NCBI GenBank assembly: GCA_021648025.1 | Contig: JAKITO010000027.1 | Span: 1-46,250 of the forward strand | Length of the DNA: 46,250 bases | From: Paracoccaceae bacterium | GTDB taxonomy: Bacteria; Pseudomonadota; Alphaproteobacteria; Rhodobacterales; Rhodobacteraceae | Direction of reading: 5' to 3' | In this document: positions 7,798 to 16,927 of the stretch, one piece after another | How positions within the stretch are numbered: position 1 is the stretch's first letter | How the letters are laid out: each line of letters opens with the position of its first letter | Notes under the pieces: model-generated | The model's input: the letters and a program-made list of their open reading frames with translations, nothing else | What the model was told of the DNA's origin: nothing | The model's database searches: none | Made by a program: the position numbers and the translations under genes

Positions 7798-10700
7798 TGC
7801 GCTGGTTTCTGGCCATATTCCTGGTGATGGGGCAGGCGATTGGTGCCGCAGCACAGGACGACGACAAGGGCCGCCTTACAAAATACCTGGAACAGGCGCT
7901 GTCCGAACTGGGGCGCGAAGTTCAAATCACCGGGTTTAAAGGCGCGCTGAGTTCCCACGCCACAATGGACAGGCTGACGATTGCCGACGACACGGGCGTC
8001 TGGTTGGTCCTTACCGATGTAGTGCTGGACTGGAACCGTGCGGCTGTGTTGCGCGGGCGGATTGAGATCAATGAACTGTCAGCGGCCCGGATTGATCTGC
8101 CCCGGATGCCATCATCTGGCGACCCAGTCAGTCCAGAGGCCGGGACATTCGCTTTGCCCGAACTTCCGGTCAGCCTGAGAATTGACGCGATAAAGATGGA
8201 GAAAGTAGTTCTGGGAGAACCGGTTTTTGGTACTCCTGCCACTGTCGCGGTCACAGGTTCGGTGTCGCTGGCCGATGGGCAGGGCATGGCGAAACTGGCG
8301 ATCACCCGGTTAGAGGGGCCCCAAGGTGCCTTCAGGCTGGATGCAGCGTATTCAAACGCGACCCGCGTACTGGCGATTGATCTGTCGTTGCAGGAGGCTG
8401 CGAATGGGATATCCGCAAACCTGCTGAATTTACCGGGCAAACCCGCGCTGGAGCTTTCGATTTCCGGCAATTCGGTGATTGATGACTTTGTTGCGGACAT
8501 CGTGTTGAAAAGCAACGGACAACAGCGGTTGACGGGCAGTATCGGCACGCAGGCGACCCAAGGTCCGGCAAGTGGCGTCACCCCGACACGCGTGATCCAG
8601 GCCGATATTTCCGGCGACCTGACGCCGCTTTTCCTGCCGCAATATCAGGCATTTTTTGGATCAGACGTCGCGCTGAGCAGCCGAATCAGCCTGTTCGCCG
8701 ACGGGCGGACCTCGCTTGACACTCTGGTCGTGAACTCTGCGACGTTGCGCGTGACTGGCACCGCCGTCTTGTCCGCCGACGGGCTGCCAGAGCATTTCGA
8801 ACTAAATGCGGTTTTGCAGGACCCCACCGGAGACCTTGTGCTTTTGCCTATGCCGGGGCCAGAGACTCGCGTGAAAAGCGCCACAATAGCCGCGCGTTTT
8901 GACAACCGTATTGGGGATGCGTGGAATTTGACGGGTAATCTGCAAGGCCTCCAACGCAGTGAGGTAAACCTGGACACCTTGGACCTGACTGCCAACGGTG
9001 TGATCCAGAAAGGCGAGTCGGACCTGGTAACTGCACGCATTGAAGGTGCTGCGCGTGGTGTTGACCTTACCGATCCGGGCCTGGCTGCGGCTTTGGGGTC
9101 TGTTGTGACACTGGGGGCCGATATCAGGTGGCGTGACGGGCAGCCATTGGATTTCAAAAACCTGACACTTGGCGCGCAAGGGCTGGCATTGTCGGGCACA
9201 GGAACTGTTGGCGGGCTGAGCAGTGCAGTTTCCGTAAAAGGGGCTTTGCAGGCGCAAGTCGCTGACCTGTCGCGGTTTTCTGCGTTGGTGGGCCTGCCGA
9301 TTGCGGGGGGTATTGATGCCGATCTGACCGGCAGTCTTACCTTGCTGACCGGTGAGGCTGACTTGGTTCTTACGGCTGTTGCCACCAATCTCAAAGTTGG
9401 CATTCCCAATGTCGATACCGCTCTTGCGGGCGAAAGCCATGTGAACCTCTCGGTGCTGCGCCACACAGAAGGTCTGACATTGCGTGCGGCAAGTATAACC
9501 ACAACTGGTGGCGAAGCCGAGGCAAAAGGGCTGGTCTCGACCGGTCAAAGCGATCTGCAATTCAAAGCGTCGCTTAAGAACGTTGGGCAATTCATTGATG
9601 GTCTGAGTGGTCCTGTCCGGCTGACCGGGCAAGCCATCGAAGATGGGTCCGGCTGGACCGTTGGTCTCGACGCCGAGGTGCCAGACGCGATCAATTTCTC
9701 CGCTAAGGTAAACCTGCCAGCAAGCGGTTCAATCAATGCTAAGGTCGACGCCAATATCGGCTCTGTCGCGTGGATCGTCCCGGGGTTGACCGGGCCTGCC
9801 AGAATTGCGGCTACCGTGGTTCAGGCCGGCGATCAATGGACCGTCGATGCACAGGCCGATGGACCGGGCAACAGCCGCGTCAAAATAGCTGGCCAGATTG
9901 CGGGTGATGCCAGAACTGCCACTCTTACTTTGAACGGCACAATGCCTCTGGCGTTGCTTAACCGGCAATTAAAACCCAACTCGGCGCAGGGGAATGCTCA
10001 GTTCGACCTGCAACTCGATGGCCCGCTTGCGGTGTCTTCGCTCAGCGGAAAGGTGCGTACCAGTGGTGCGCGACTGTCGCTGCCGGGCCTTCGCAACGCG
10101 TTTACGGACATCGGCGCTGTCATTGATCTGGCAGGCAGTAGCGCTGAGATCAGAGCGACGTCAAGCGTTGCTACCGGTGGCCAATTGTTGGCGCAGGGCC
10201 GTGTCGGGCTGCAACCGCCTTATACCGCAGATCTTGCATTGCAGGTAACAAACGTCAAAATCACCGACACGCAACTTTTTCAAACCAGAATAAATGGTGC
10301 ATTGTCGCTTGGCGGTGCCACCCCCGGTAACCTGAAACTCTCGGGGCGGCTGGTGCTGGACAAGATCGAGATTCTGGTACCCTCGACCGGCATCGACGGG
10401 TTTGCCGATATCCCCAAGATAGTACATTTGAACGAACCGGCTAAAGTGCGCCGCACCCGATCATTTGCCGGGCTGCTTGATACCGGCGCTGCCGAGGGGG
10501 CCGGTGGTGGCCCGGCTGTCGGGTTGGATGTGCAAATCATCGCCGAAAATCGCATTTTCATACGTGGCCGGGGGCTTGATGCAGAACTGGGCGGGCAATT
10601 ACGGCTGACCGGCACGACGGCAGATATTATACCGCAAGGGCACTTCGAACTTATTCGTGGTCGGCTGAGTATTCTGGGCAAGCGTTTAAACCTGCAAGAG

Positions 10701-11210
10701 GGGTCTGCGCAACTACAGGGGGCCCTGATGCCAATTCTGCGTCTTGTGGCGCGTACCACCGTTGACGACGCGGAACTGTTCGTGATCGTCGAGGGGCCCG
10801 CCGACGCGCCCGAAGTCAGCTTTGTGTCAAAGCCTGAAGCTCCGAGCGATGAGGTCCTGGGGCGGTTGCTGTTTGGGCGTAAGATCAGCGAGATTTCGGC
10901 ATTACAGGCGGTTCAACTGGCCTCTGCCGTTGCGACGCTGGCCGGGCGTGGCGGCATCGGCATCGTTGAGCGGCTGCGACAGAGTACCGGGCTTGACGAT
11001 ATTGACCTGGCCACAGATGACGAAGGCGGCTCATCGTTGCGCCTCGGCAAGTACATCGGTAAAAACGCCTATACTGAGGTCGAAATCGGCGCTGACGGCC
11101 AAAGTCGTATCAATCTCAACCTGGATCTGACGCCGTCAGCCAAGTTGCGGGGCCAGGTTGGAACAGACGGTGAAACTGGGATCGGGTTGTTTTTCGAAAG
11201 GGATTACTGA
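7797..11210 (+). CDS. tamB: Translocation and assembly module inner-membrane protein TamB
   Basis: TamB is an AsmA-like protein anchored in the inner membrane that spans the periplasm as a long beta-taco groove and docks on TamA. The 1137-residue product begins with an uncleaved or signal-like hydrophobic segment (MRWFLAIFLVMGQAIGAAA). Repetitive beta-rich sequence follows with many SLxGxxxxxxGxLxL-type units. The conserved TamB C-terminal domain lies at about residues 780-1137, with VEGPADAPEVSFVSKPEAPSDEVLGRLLFGR and the ending GIGLFFERDY. It is about 10% shorter than E. coli TamB, within family range. Start and coupling are fixed by the TGATG overlap with tamA. Confidence 0.93.
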   Translation: MRWFLAIFLVMGQAIGAAAQDDDKGRLTKYLEQALSELGREVQITGFKGALSSHATMDRLTIADDTGVWLVLTDVVLDWNRAAVLRGRIEINELSAARIDLPRMPSSGDPVSPEAGTFALPELPVSLRIDAIKMEKVVLGEPVFGTPATVAVTGSVSLADGQGMAKLAITRLEGPQGAFRLDAAYSNATRVLAIDLSLQEAANGISANLLNLPGKPALELSISGNSVIDDFVADIVLKSNGQQRLTGSIGTQATQGPASGVTPTRVIQADISGDLTPLFLPQYQAFFGSDVALSSRISLFADGRTSLDTLVVNSATLRVTGTAVLSADGLPEHFELNAVLQDPTGDLVLLPMPGPETRVKSATIAARFDNRIGDAWNLTGNLQGLQRSEVNLDTLDLTANGVIQKGESDLVTARIEGAARGVDLTDPGLAAALGSVVTLGADIRWRDGQPLDFKNLTLGAQGLALSGTGTVGGLSSAVSVKGALQAQVADLSRFSALVGLPIAGGIDADLTGSLTLLTGEADLVLTAVATNLKVGIPNVDTALAGESHVNLSVLRHTEGLTLRAASITTTGGEAEAKGLVSTGQSDLQFKASLKNVGQFIDGLSGPVRLTGQAIEDGSGWTVGLDAEVPDAINFSAKVNLPASGSINAKVDANIGSVAWIVPGLTGPARIAATVVQAGDQWTVDAQADGPGNSRVKIAGQIAGDARTATLTLNGTMPLALLNRQLKPNSAQGNAQFDLQLDGPLAVSSLSGKVRTSGARLSLPGLRNAFTDIGAVIDLAGSSAEIRATSSVATGGQLLAQGRVGLQPPYTADLALQVTNVKITDTQLFQTRINGALSLGGATPGNLKLSGRLVLDKIEILVPSTGIDGFADIPKIVHLNEPAKVRRTRSFAGLLDTGAAEGAGGGPAVGLDVQIIAENRIFIRGRGLDAELGGQLRLTGTTADIIPQGHFELIRGRLSILGKRLNLQEGSAQLQGALMPILRLVARTTVDDAELFVIVEGPADAPEVSFVSKPEAPSDEVLGRLLFGRKISEISALQAVQLASAVATLAGRGGIGIVERLRQSTGLDDIDLATDDEGGSSLRLGKYIGKNAYTEVEIGADGQSRINLNLDLTPSAKLRGQVGTDGETGIGLFFERDY

Positions 11211-11229
11211 TTGGGGGCGAATGGTTTTC

Positions 11230-11340
11230 CAAACATATGGCAAAGACGTCCGCAGGCTTTCCCGTCTGATGGTTCGGTTGAGATCGACAGCAATACCGTC
11301 GAGCGGAGCATTGAGTTATTTGTCAAATCTGGAGTTTGAG
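11230..11340 (+). pseudogene. IS66-like transposase fragment
   Basis: In one frame the sequence reads SDGSVEIDSNTVERSI, which matches the conserved C-terminal signature of IS66-family DDE transposases (typically DGRIEIDNNAVERSIRP). The frame stops at about 11340 and the rest of the transposase is absent. The match covers only about 17 residues, so the family call is good but the boundaries are approximate. Confidence 0.6.
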
Positions 11341-11401
11341 GTTTTCTGGTCATGCCGCGACCTGATGGTTTGTGGTGGTTTCCATTCCATCGGTGAACCT
11401 A

Positions 11402-11548
11402 GGCACCCGCGATGACTTTGGCGAGATAATTGAAGCCGCCTGGTTTGCAAAGGGCAAACCGCGCCAAAAGGCTGGCCGGACAATGAACAATGCCGCAATG
11501 GAAACTTTCTTCAAGACCATCAAGGCGAAACTATTACCGTCTATGTGA
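11402..11548 (+). pseudogene. IS3-family transposase C-terminal fragment
   Basis: A frame ending at TGA 11546-11548 encodes NNAAMETFFKTIKAKLLPSM. This closely matches the integrase-core end of IS3-family OrfB (typical form NAAMESFFKTIKAEL), including the catalytic Glu. The preceding residues (DDFGEIIEAAW) are compatible with the region before the motif but diverged. Only the last 48 codons remain, with no start codon and no OrfA. Confidence 0.65.
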
Positions 11549-11566
11549 TTGTCCAGGGTGGACCAG

Positions 11567-13003
11567 TTAGGCCATCGGTTTCCACGGGTCGAAACCAAAC
11601 AACATATAGTCACGCTGATAGACCTTTTCGGCCAGCGCCTCTAGTTCATCATCGTAAATATCGTCCAGTGTGAATGGCGTATCCGAAAAGCCGGTTGCGG
11701 GCGCAATCGGTGTCTCGTGCCCCGCCATCCCGGCGATCAGTGGCAGCATTACAGTCATCTCATCTTCGCGCAACACGTGGTCCGGTAATACAAAATCCCC
11801 AAAACCCGACAGGTTCTGCGCTTGTGTCCCCCAGGCCGAATCCACCCGGATCGCCGTCTGACCCGCCAAATTCATCTGCACAAACTTCAAAAACCCAACA
11901 AAACCCAATCGGTGATCATCCTTTGTCCAGGTTTTCTGCGACTCTCGCCCGGGTATTGGCAGTTTGAATTTTTTGCGCAGCGTCTCGCGGATTTGCAGAA
12001 AGCTGCCTTCGTCAGTGTTCAGAATCCGGTGACAAAATACCGAATGCGCCCGTGCCAAGGGGTGCCTTAGCACCGTAAACGTCCGATGGCCCGGATGCTT
12101 GCGTTTCCATTGGCGCAATTGCTTTTGGTTCATCTTGCGCAACAGGTCCTGCCGCCCGACCTTGTCCAGCGCCGCCATCCAGTCCGTCACCTCATCCTCT
12201 GGCCCGCCACGCATCGGCAAAAACATCAGGGCCGTGTCCACGCAGGCAACATAGCTGGGCACCGCCGCACCGCGACGTGGCTCAAAATTTGGGGTTCGGG
12301 TCAGGTTGAAGGTGTCCATCGTGGCCAGCGCCGCCTCCATCACCTTGGGATTTGCGACTTTGGCGGAAACTGATTGCGGGTTCTGTGGCTTGAGGGCGTC
12401 GTCCAGCGCATCAAGTCGCCCGCTGACGCCCAACCAATCGGCCAACCCGTTCATCACCTCGACGCTTTGCAGGTCTTCATAGGCCAGGTAAAACGGTGCC
12501 TGCCCCGAACATTGCAGACGGTTCAGCATCGTCACCTGAAATTGCTGCAATTGCTCTACATGGGTCTGAAACTCGCTTGCGTCGAACTCGGCCTTGCCGT
12601 CCTTGCGCCGTTTCACATCCGTCAGCTTCCACTGTCCGGTCGCTTGGGCAATTTTTAGCGATACGTAGCTGTCCAATGGATTGCGGGTCAGGATGATCTT
12701 GGCACAGCGCGGATCATCAATCAAAATCTCAAACGCGCGCGGGTCGTGATTGTGGAAGTACCGAAACCCCCGCAGCGCCCCCGGCTCATCGCGGATTGCG
12801 CCAATCAAACGCTGTGGATCATTGTCGCGAATATCACATGTTATCCCCAGAATTTCGGACCTGTTCGGATAGCCGATAAATTGCGGATTAAATGCCTCTC
12901 CGTGGCAAACCAGCCCATCGATCGCGTTCAGATTGCTTTCCAGAAAGTTCGATCCGGTGCGCATCTCGGCCAAAACAACAAAATAGTCAAAGCGATCATT
13001 CAT
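11567..13003 (-). CDS. Two-part sulfotransferase-like protein (NodH-like)
   Basis: The 478-residue protein begins DYFVVLAEMRTGSNFLESNLN, matching the PAPS-binding 5'-phosphosulfate loop of NodH/Stf0-like sulfotransferases. IILTRNPLDSYVSLKIA is a good 3'-phosphate-binding segment. A second half (about residues 255-478) contains TFTVLRHPLARAHSVFCHRIL, the 3'-phosphate motif of another sulfotransferase family, but its matching N-terminal loop is not recognisable. The protein is cytoplasmic, with no signal. It is the last gene of a glycosyltransferase operon, 6 bp after the GT14-type gene, so it probably sulfates a surface sugar. PAPS use is known for the family; the acceptor is inferred. Confidence 0.8.
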   Translation of the reverse strand: MNDRFDYFVVLAEMRTGSNFLESNLNAIDGLVCHGEAFNPQFIGYPNRSEILGITCDIRDNDPQRLIGAIRDEPGALRGFRYFHNHDPRAFEILIDDPRCAKIILTRNPLDSYVSLKIAQATGQWKLTDVKRRKDGKAEFDASEFQTHVEQLQQFQVTMLNRLQCSGQAPFYLAYEDLQSVEVMNGLADWLGVSGRLDALDDALKPQNPQSVSAKVANPKVMEAALATMDTFNLTRTPNFEPRRGAAVPSYVACVDTALMFLPMRGGPEDEVTDWMAALDKVGRQDLLRKMNQKQLRQWKRKHPGHRTFTVLRHPLARAHSVFCHRILNTDEGSFLQIRETLRKKFKLPIPGRESQKTWTKDDHRLGFVGFLKFVQMNLAGQTAIRVDSAWGTQAQNLSGFGDFVLPDHVLREDEMTVMLPLIAGMAGHETPIAPATGFSDTPFTLDDIYDDELEALAEKVYQRDYMLFGFDPWKPMA

Positions 13004-13009
13004 GCAGGA

Positions 13010-14707
13010 TTACCGTACCAAATAGGGTTTGCGAGGGGGGCTGGGCTGATTGATCGGCCCTGGTTCGACCGGAAAGTCGCCCATAAGATAGGGGTGCATC
13101 CCCTGATTTTTGAGGTTTTGCAGGAATTGCCCAAAGCCGGTCAGATCAACCATGGTTGGCGCTTCGGTCAACCGTCGCCCGCTTATCGCGCCAATTTCAT
13201 CAACAATGGTCTGGATCGGCTCCATCGGTGCCTCGATAAACTCGGCCATGGTCCAGATGCGCACCTTTGCCTTGGCGGTCGATTTACGCAGGATTTTCAA
13301 ATGCTCATTTTCGATTTTCTGAAACTTTGCGGCGTCTTTGCGCAGATCGGAAAAGTTGCGGTTGGATTTGAACAGCGGCACCGCCCAGGCGCCTGATATG
13401 ACCGAAACTTGCGCATTTGGGTCGCGTGAAAACACCCAGGCCACATCCTGATTGTCATTTGGCCCGAACTGGAAACACTGGCGTTCGCCGCGCGTGTTCC
13501 AGATCAGACTGGTCAGGAACGACCGGGGGGCATAATCGCGCTGCTTGGCACTATCGCTAAGGGCGCCGTTTATCAGGGTCTGGCCGTTGGCAAATTCCAC
13601 CCTTTCGGGGGCAAACAGATGCCCGTGCACCCGCGTATCCGTGGCCTTGGCCAGCCAGGGTTCAAAATTTTCGAACAGTTCGGTAAACCCCTGAAACACA
13701 GAATAGGGGTTCGATGTCAGCCCGTTTTCCCAATCCCAGTTTGGCATCCGGCTTTGCATATAAAGCCCGGGCCGCCCGCGCGTCCGCCGTTCGACCGCTT
13801 TGGCGAAAATACGGTCAATCTTGCCGGGGTTCGGTTCGGTCTTTTTCATCGCCGCCATGCCATCACACAGAAACGCCTGATACAGCCGTTCGGCCCGAGA
13901 CCAGATTTTGCGGGCCACAAAACAATCGGACCGGCGCAGCAATTGCAGATGGTCATCATAGAAAATATGTGGCTTGCCCTGAAAATTGAACTTTGAAAGA
14001 GTTAACGAGCGGCTTTCGATATTGGTGGAATATTGCCGGGACAGCGTCTGAAAATAACTTTCGTCCGGAATCCAGACCCGGCGAAAATAACGATCATATT
14101 CTTCCCTGTTCGGGTCTTGCAGGATGGCCGACAGGGTCTGGCGCGACAGACACCACCATTGGCTGCCCATATGCGGCACCAATCCGGTCGGAATCTTGCG
14201 TCGAAAGCCGATAGCACGTTGAATTCTGACATAGCCGTCAAACAACCGCCGCCGCCGTTTCCACGAGAACGGAAAGCGTAAGGTAAAGCGTTCCTGGTCC
14301 AATCCCCCGACGGTCCAGGGCACATCCGCAGTTGTCGCACTTTCGATGAAATCGGTGCGCGGGCGCTCGCTCAGATAGTCGATCAACTCTTGCACCGGGC
14401 GCAGTGGCAGGCACGACCCGGACGACAGATAGACGTGCGAAACCTCAGCAAATTGTTTTAATATCAGTTCCGAGGCCGATTGCGACGCAGCAACAATCCC
14501 CCATGTTCCCCATTCGCATCTATGCCTTTTGGAGAATCGAACCAGCGGATCACCGGCCAATGCTTGCTGAAATGCCTTGAACGTCGGGCGGTCGACGTTT
14601 TTGTCAACGTGGATCACCACCGGGCACCCCGATGATGTCCAGTGACGCGCCACCTGTTCAGCCCGGTTCAGGGCGGTGTGCACCAGCATGACAATCCCGA
14701 CCGTCAT
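13010..14707 (-). CDS. GT14-type (Core-2/I-branching-like) glycosyltransferase
   Basis: The 565-residue protein starts MTVGIVMLVHTALNRAEQVARHW. It has VVIHVDKNVDRPTF, VYLSSGSCLPLRP and MGSQWWCLSRQTL, followed by an acidic WIPDESYFQTL. These are the successive motifs of the Core-2/I-branching beta-1,6-GlcNAc-transferase fold (GT14), in about residues 1-240. A further ~300-residue C-terminal domain, as seen in rhodobacterial homologues, has no function I can name. There is no signal peptide. Its ATG overlaps the stop of the upstream GT92-like gene (ATGA), and the sulfotransferase follows after 6 bp. A role in building a surface glycan is inferred from context; donor and acceptor are unknown. 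Confidence 0.85.
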   Translation of the reverse strand: MTVGIVMLVHTALNRAEQVARHWTSSGCPVVIHVDKNVDRPTFKAFQQALAGDPLVRFSKRHRCEWGTWGIVAASQSASELILKQFAEVSHVYLSSGSCLPLRPVQELIDYLSERPRTDFIESATTADVPWTVGGLDQERFTLRFPFSWKRRRRLFDGYVRIQRAIGFRRKIPTGLVPHMGSQWWCLSRQTLSAILQDPNREEYDRYFRRVWIPDESYFQTLSRQYSTNIESRSLTLSKFNFQGKPHIFYDDHLQLLRRSDCFVARKIWSRAERLYQAFLCDGMAAMKKTEPNPGKIDRIFAKAVERRTRGRPGLYMQSRMPNWDWENGLTSNPYSVFQGFTELFENFEPWLAKATDTRVHGHLFAPERVEFANGQTLINGALSDSAKQRDYAPRSFLTSLIWNTRGERQCFQFGPNDNQDVAWVFSRDPNAQVSVISGAWAVPLFKSNRNFSDLRKDAAKFQKIENEHLKILRKSTAKAKVRIWTMAEFIEAPMEPIQTIVDEIGAISGRRLTEAPTMVDLTGFGQFLQNLKNQGMHPYLMGDFPVEPGPINQPSPPRKPYLVR

Positions 14708-15714
14708 GCCCAGTTACCTTTGGACATCAGTCCCAGAATCTCAAGCTGGCGCCAGTTGATATATTTCTCGCTGAATTTGCACCACAACTCGGGTTGGGAT
14801 TTTATACCATCCGCATAAGCCATGTATTCTGCCGAAGCCGCATAGTGCTGCGAACGCGCCATTTCTTCACGGGCCTTGGCGGCAAAGGTATCCAGAAACT
14901 TGGCATGCAGCAATATGCCCGAAGCCATTTCCCCGCCCCATTCGTCATAAACATGGTTCAATCCGCGTGGCAAAAGCATATGTGTCGAACTGACATAGCT
15001 GTATTTCTTATTCCATTTGACCAGGGGTATCTTGTTCAGCGCTGGTGCCTTTTTGGGTTTATCGCGAAAAAACACCCGGGAACGTGGGCCGCCCTGAATC
15101 CATAGGTTGCCGAATTCGCGGTTCTTTTTCTGGGTGTAATTGCCGGAATCGAACCAATGGGCAAACTCAAATGGGTTCTGCCCTTCTTCGTATGGTTGTT
15201 CGTCCAGTTGCCCCTTGGGGTACATATCCAGCAACATCGCACCAAAGCTGCGGATGGCGGAATTGTCCAGCCAATCGGTCAGGGCACGGATCGACCTTGT
15301 ATCGCAGAACGGATAGACAAAAAATTCATCCGGATCGACAGTCAGGGTCCAGTGGCCATCGCCGTAAGTACGGTGCAGCCAATTCATCCAGTCAACGCCG
15401 AAATTGGCCCTTTTGTAGCTGGCAGAGGTATACCAAAGCGACACATCGGACTGATTGGACAGATAGGCCTCGGTGCCATCGGTGCTGTCATTGTCAACGA
15501 TCAGGAAATGATTGACCCCAAGATCGCGGTAGTAATTCAGGAAATATGGCAGGCGGATTTTCTCGTTATGGACGGTGGACATCAACAGGATATCATCCGA
15601 GCGGATTCGGTCGGTCAAATCCTGCACTGCCAACAGTTCGCGTGATTTCCTCCAGGCACGGATAACCTGTCGCTTGCGCAACAATCGCATCCGATAAGAA
15701 TCCCAAAGACCCAA
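14704..15714 (-). CDS. GT92/GT2-like glycosyltransferase, paralogue 1
   Basis: The 336-residue protein has the GT-A pattern of the DUF23/GT92-like family: VHNEKIRLPYFLNYYRDLGVNHFLIVDNDSTDGT (nucleotide-binding half), LTVDPDEFFVYP (DxD-like metal site, about residues 132-143), and the conserved WIQGGPRSRVFF and ALNKIPLVKW. The first codon is TTG 15714. It is supported because LWDSYRMRLLRKR aligns with LFEIYKMRLRRRR of the paralogue just upstream, which would be lost from the internal Met. It is translationally coupled to the following GT14 gene (ATGA). The transferred sugar is unknown. Confidence 0.85.
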   Translation of the reverse strand: MGLWDSYRMRLLRKRQVIRAWRKSRELLAVQDLTDRIRSDDILLMSTVHNEKIRLPYFLNYYRDLGVNHFLIVDNDSTDGTEAYLSNQSDVSLWYTSASYKRANFGVDWMNWLHRTYGDGHWTLTVDPDEFFVYPFCDTRSIRALTDWLDNSAIRSFGAMLLDMYPKGQLDEQPYEEGQNPFEFAHWFDSGNYTQKKNREFGNLWIQGGPRSRVFFRDKPKKAPALNKIPLVKWNKKYSYVSSTHMLLPRGLNHVYDEWGGEMASGILLHAKFLDTFAAKAREEMARSQHYAASAEYMAYADGIKSQPELWCKFSEKYINWRQLEILGLMSKGNWA

Positions 15715-15892
15715 ATGCTCTTTCCGTTTCCAAACAAGACAGCAGGGCCAAGCCCCGTCCTGCCAACCTCAACCGCCATTTTTTAGCAATATGGCATGGT
15801 TATCTAAATGAAATCAATGAATTTAGAAAGCGTTGCAATTGCCCGATGCATTGCCTCAAATTATCGGAAAATGTATCAAAGCCTGGGGCGGG

Positions 15893-16927
15893 TTACCAGT
15901 CTATTCCCTGAAGCAGCCCCAGTTTCAGAAGTTGCTCAGGCCCCTCCAAGGCAACTGATTGGGGGTGCCAAAGGTCCGGGTCAGCGGTGATACCGTCATA
16001 ATAATGGTCAAATTCCGAAGGGGTGTGAAAATGCTGTGCGCGGGATTTTTCTGTTGCTGATCTGGAAACAATCAAAGGCAGGAACTTGCTGTGCAGCAAC
16101 ACCCCCGAAGGCTGTTTGCCGCCCGGCCCACCATAAGCCAGGTTCAACTGTGGCGGCAGGATCGAATGGGTGGAATTGGCATAGGCAAACCGGTGATACC
16201 ATTTGACCAAAGGCAATTTGTTCAACGTCGGAGAGCGGCGCGGATCATCCCCAAAAAACACCCGTTCCCGCACCCCGCCCTGGACCCAGAGACTGCCCAT
16301 CGGCATCTGCCATTCTCTGCGGTAAGGGCCTGGATCAAACCAGTTCAGAACCTCGGTCGGGTCTTGGCCGGGTTGATACGACGCGCCCGATAAAGGGCCT
16401 TTGGGGTAAAGATCCAGCAACAAGGCGCCAAATGCTTTTACCCTGCGATTGTCCAGCCAGGCGGTCAGAGCGTACAGGTCCTTCTGCCGGTAACCGGTAT
16501 AAATCAGAACCTCGTCCACATCGACCGTCAGGCACCAATGTGCGCGGGCATATTTCCATTGCAGATAGGTTGACCAATCGACCCCAAACCGGGAGGCGTG
16601 ATAACTTTTTGTTGTATGCCAAAGGGATACGTCCGCCTGGTCCGCCAGCATCTCGGCGCTGCCATCGTCACTGTCGTTATCGACAATCAGGAAATGTGCC
16701 ACGCCCAGACGGCGATAATGGGCCAGGAAATACGGCAGCCTTTGCGCTTCGTTGCGCAGAACCACAACTGCCACAATATCGGTCGGGTTTATGCCTTTGG
16801 TGCGATCCACCCGTTTTGTCAACTGACGCCGGGATCGCCAGGATCGCCACAACAACCGACGCCGCCTAAGGCGCATCTTGTAAATCTCGAACAGTGTCAG
16901 AGACGGCAGGGTCGGATCAGCGTTCAT
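15893..16927 (-). CDS. GT92/GT2-like glycosyltransferase, paralogue 2
   Basis: This protein is a clear paralogue of the next gene downstream on this strand. It shares FLIVDNDSDDGS, LTVDVDEVLIY, WVQGGVRERVFFGDDPRRSPTLNKLPLVKW and STHSILPPQLN. I place the start at ATG 16927 (MNADPTLPSL, 344 residues), which overlaps the galE stop by 11 bp. The frame also allows ATG 16963, giving 356 residues, but that would overlap galE by 47 bp and no good ribosome site precedes it. A 178-bp gap with no gene separates it from paralogue 1. It probably adds a sugar to the same surface glycan. Confidence 0.85.
   Translation of the reverse strand: MNADPTLPSLTLFEIYKMRLRRRRLLWRSWRSRRQLTKRVDRTKGINPTDIVAVVVLRNEAQRLPYFLAHYRRLGVAHFLIVDNDSDDGSAEMLADQADVSLWHTTKSYHASRFGVDWSTYLQWKYARAHWCLTVDVDEVLIYTGYRQKDLYALTAWLDNRRVKAFGALLLDLYPKGPLSGASYQPGQDPTEVLNWFDPGPYRREWQMPMGSLWVQGGVRERVFFGDDPRRSPTLNKLPLVKWYHRFAYANSTHSILPPQLNLAYGGPGGKQPSGVLLHSKFLPLIVSRSATEKSRAQHFHTPSEFDHYYDGITADPDLWHPQSVALEGPEQLLKLGLLQGIDW

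Larger units (their letters stand above)
11211..11566. other. Intergenic region with transposase remnants
   Basis: The 356 bp between tamB and the convergent sulfotransferase gene contain no intact gene. Two separate fragments of transposase C-termini from different IS families can be read on the plus strand and are listed separately. No terminal inverted repeats or target duplications were recognised, so the insertions are old and decayed. Confidence 0.6.
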
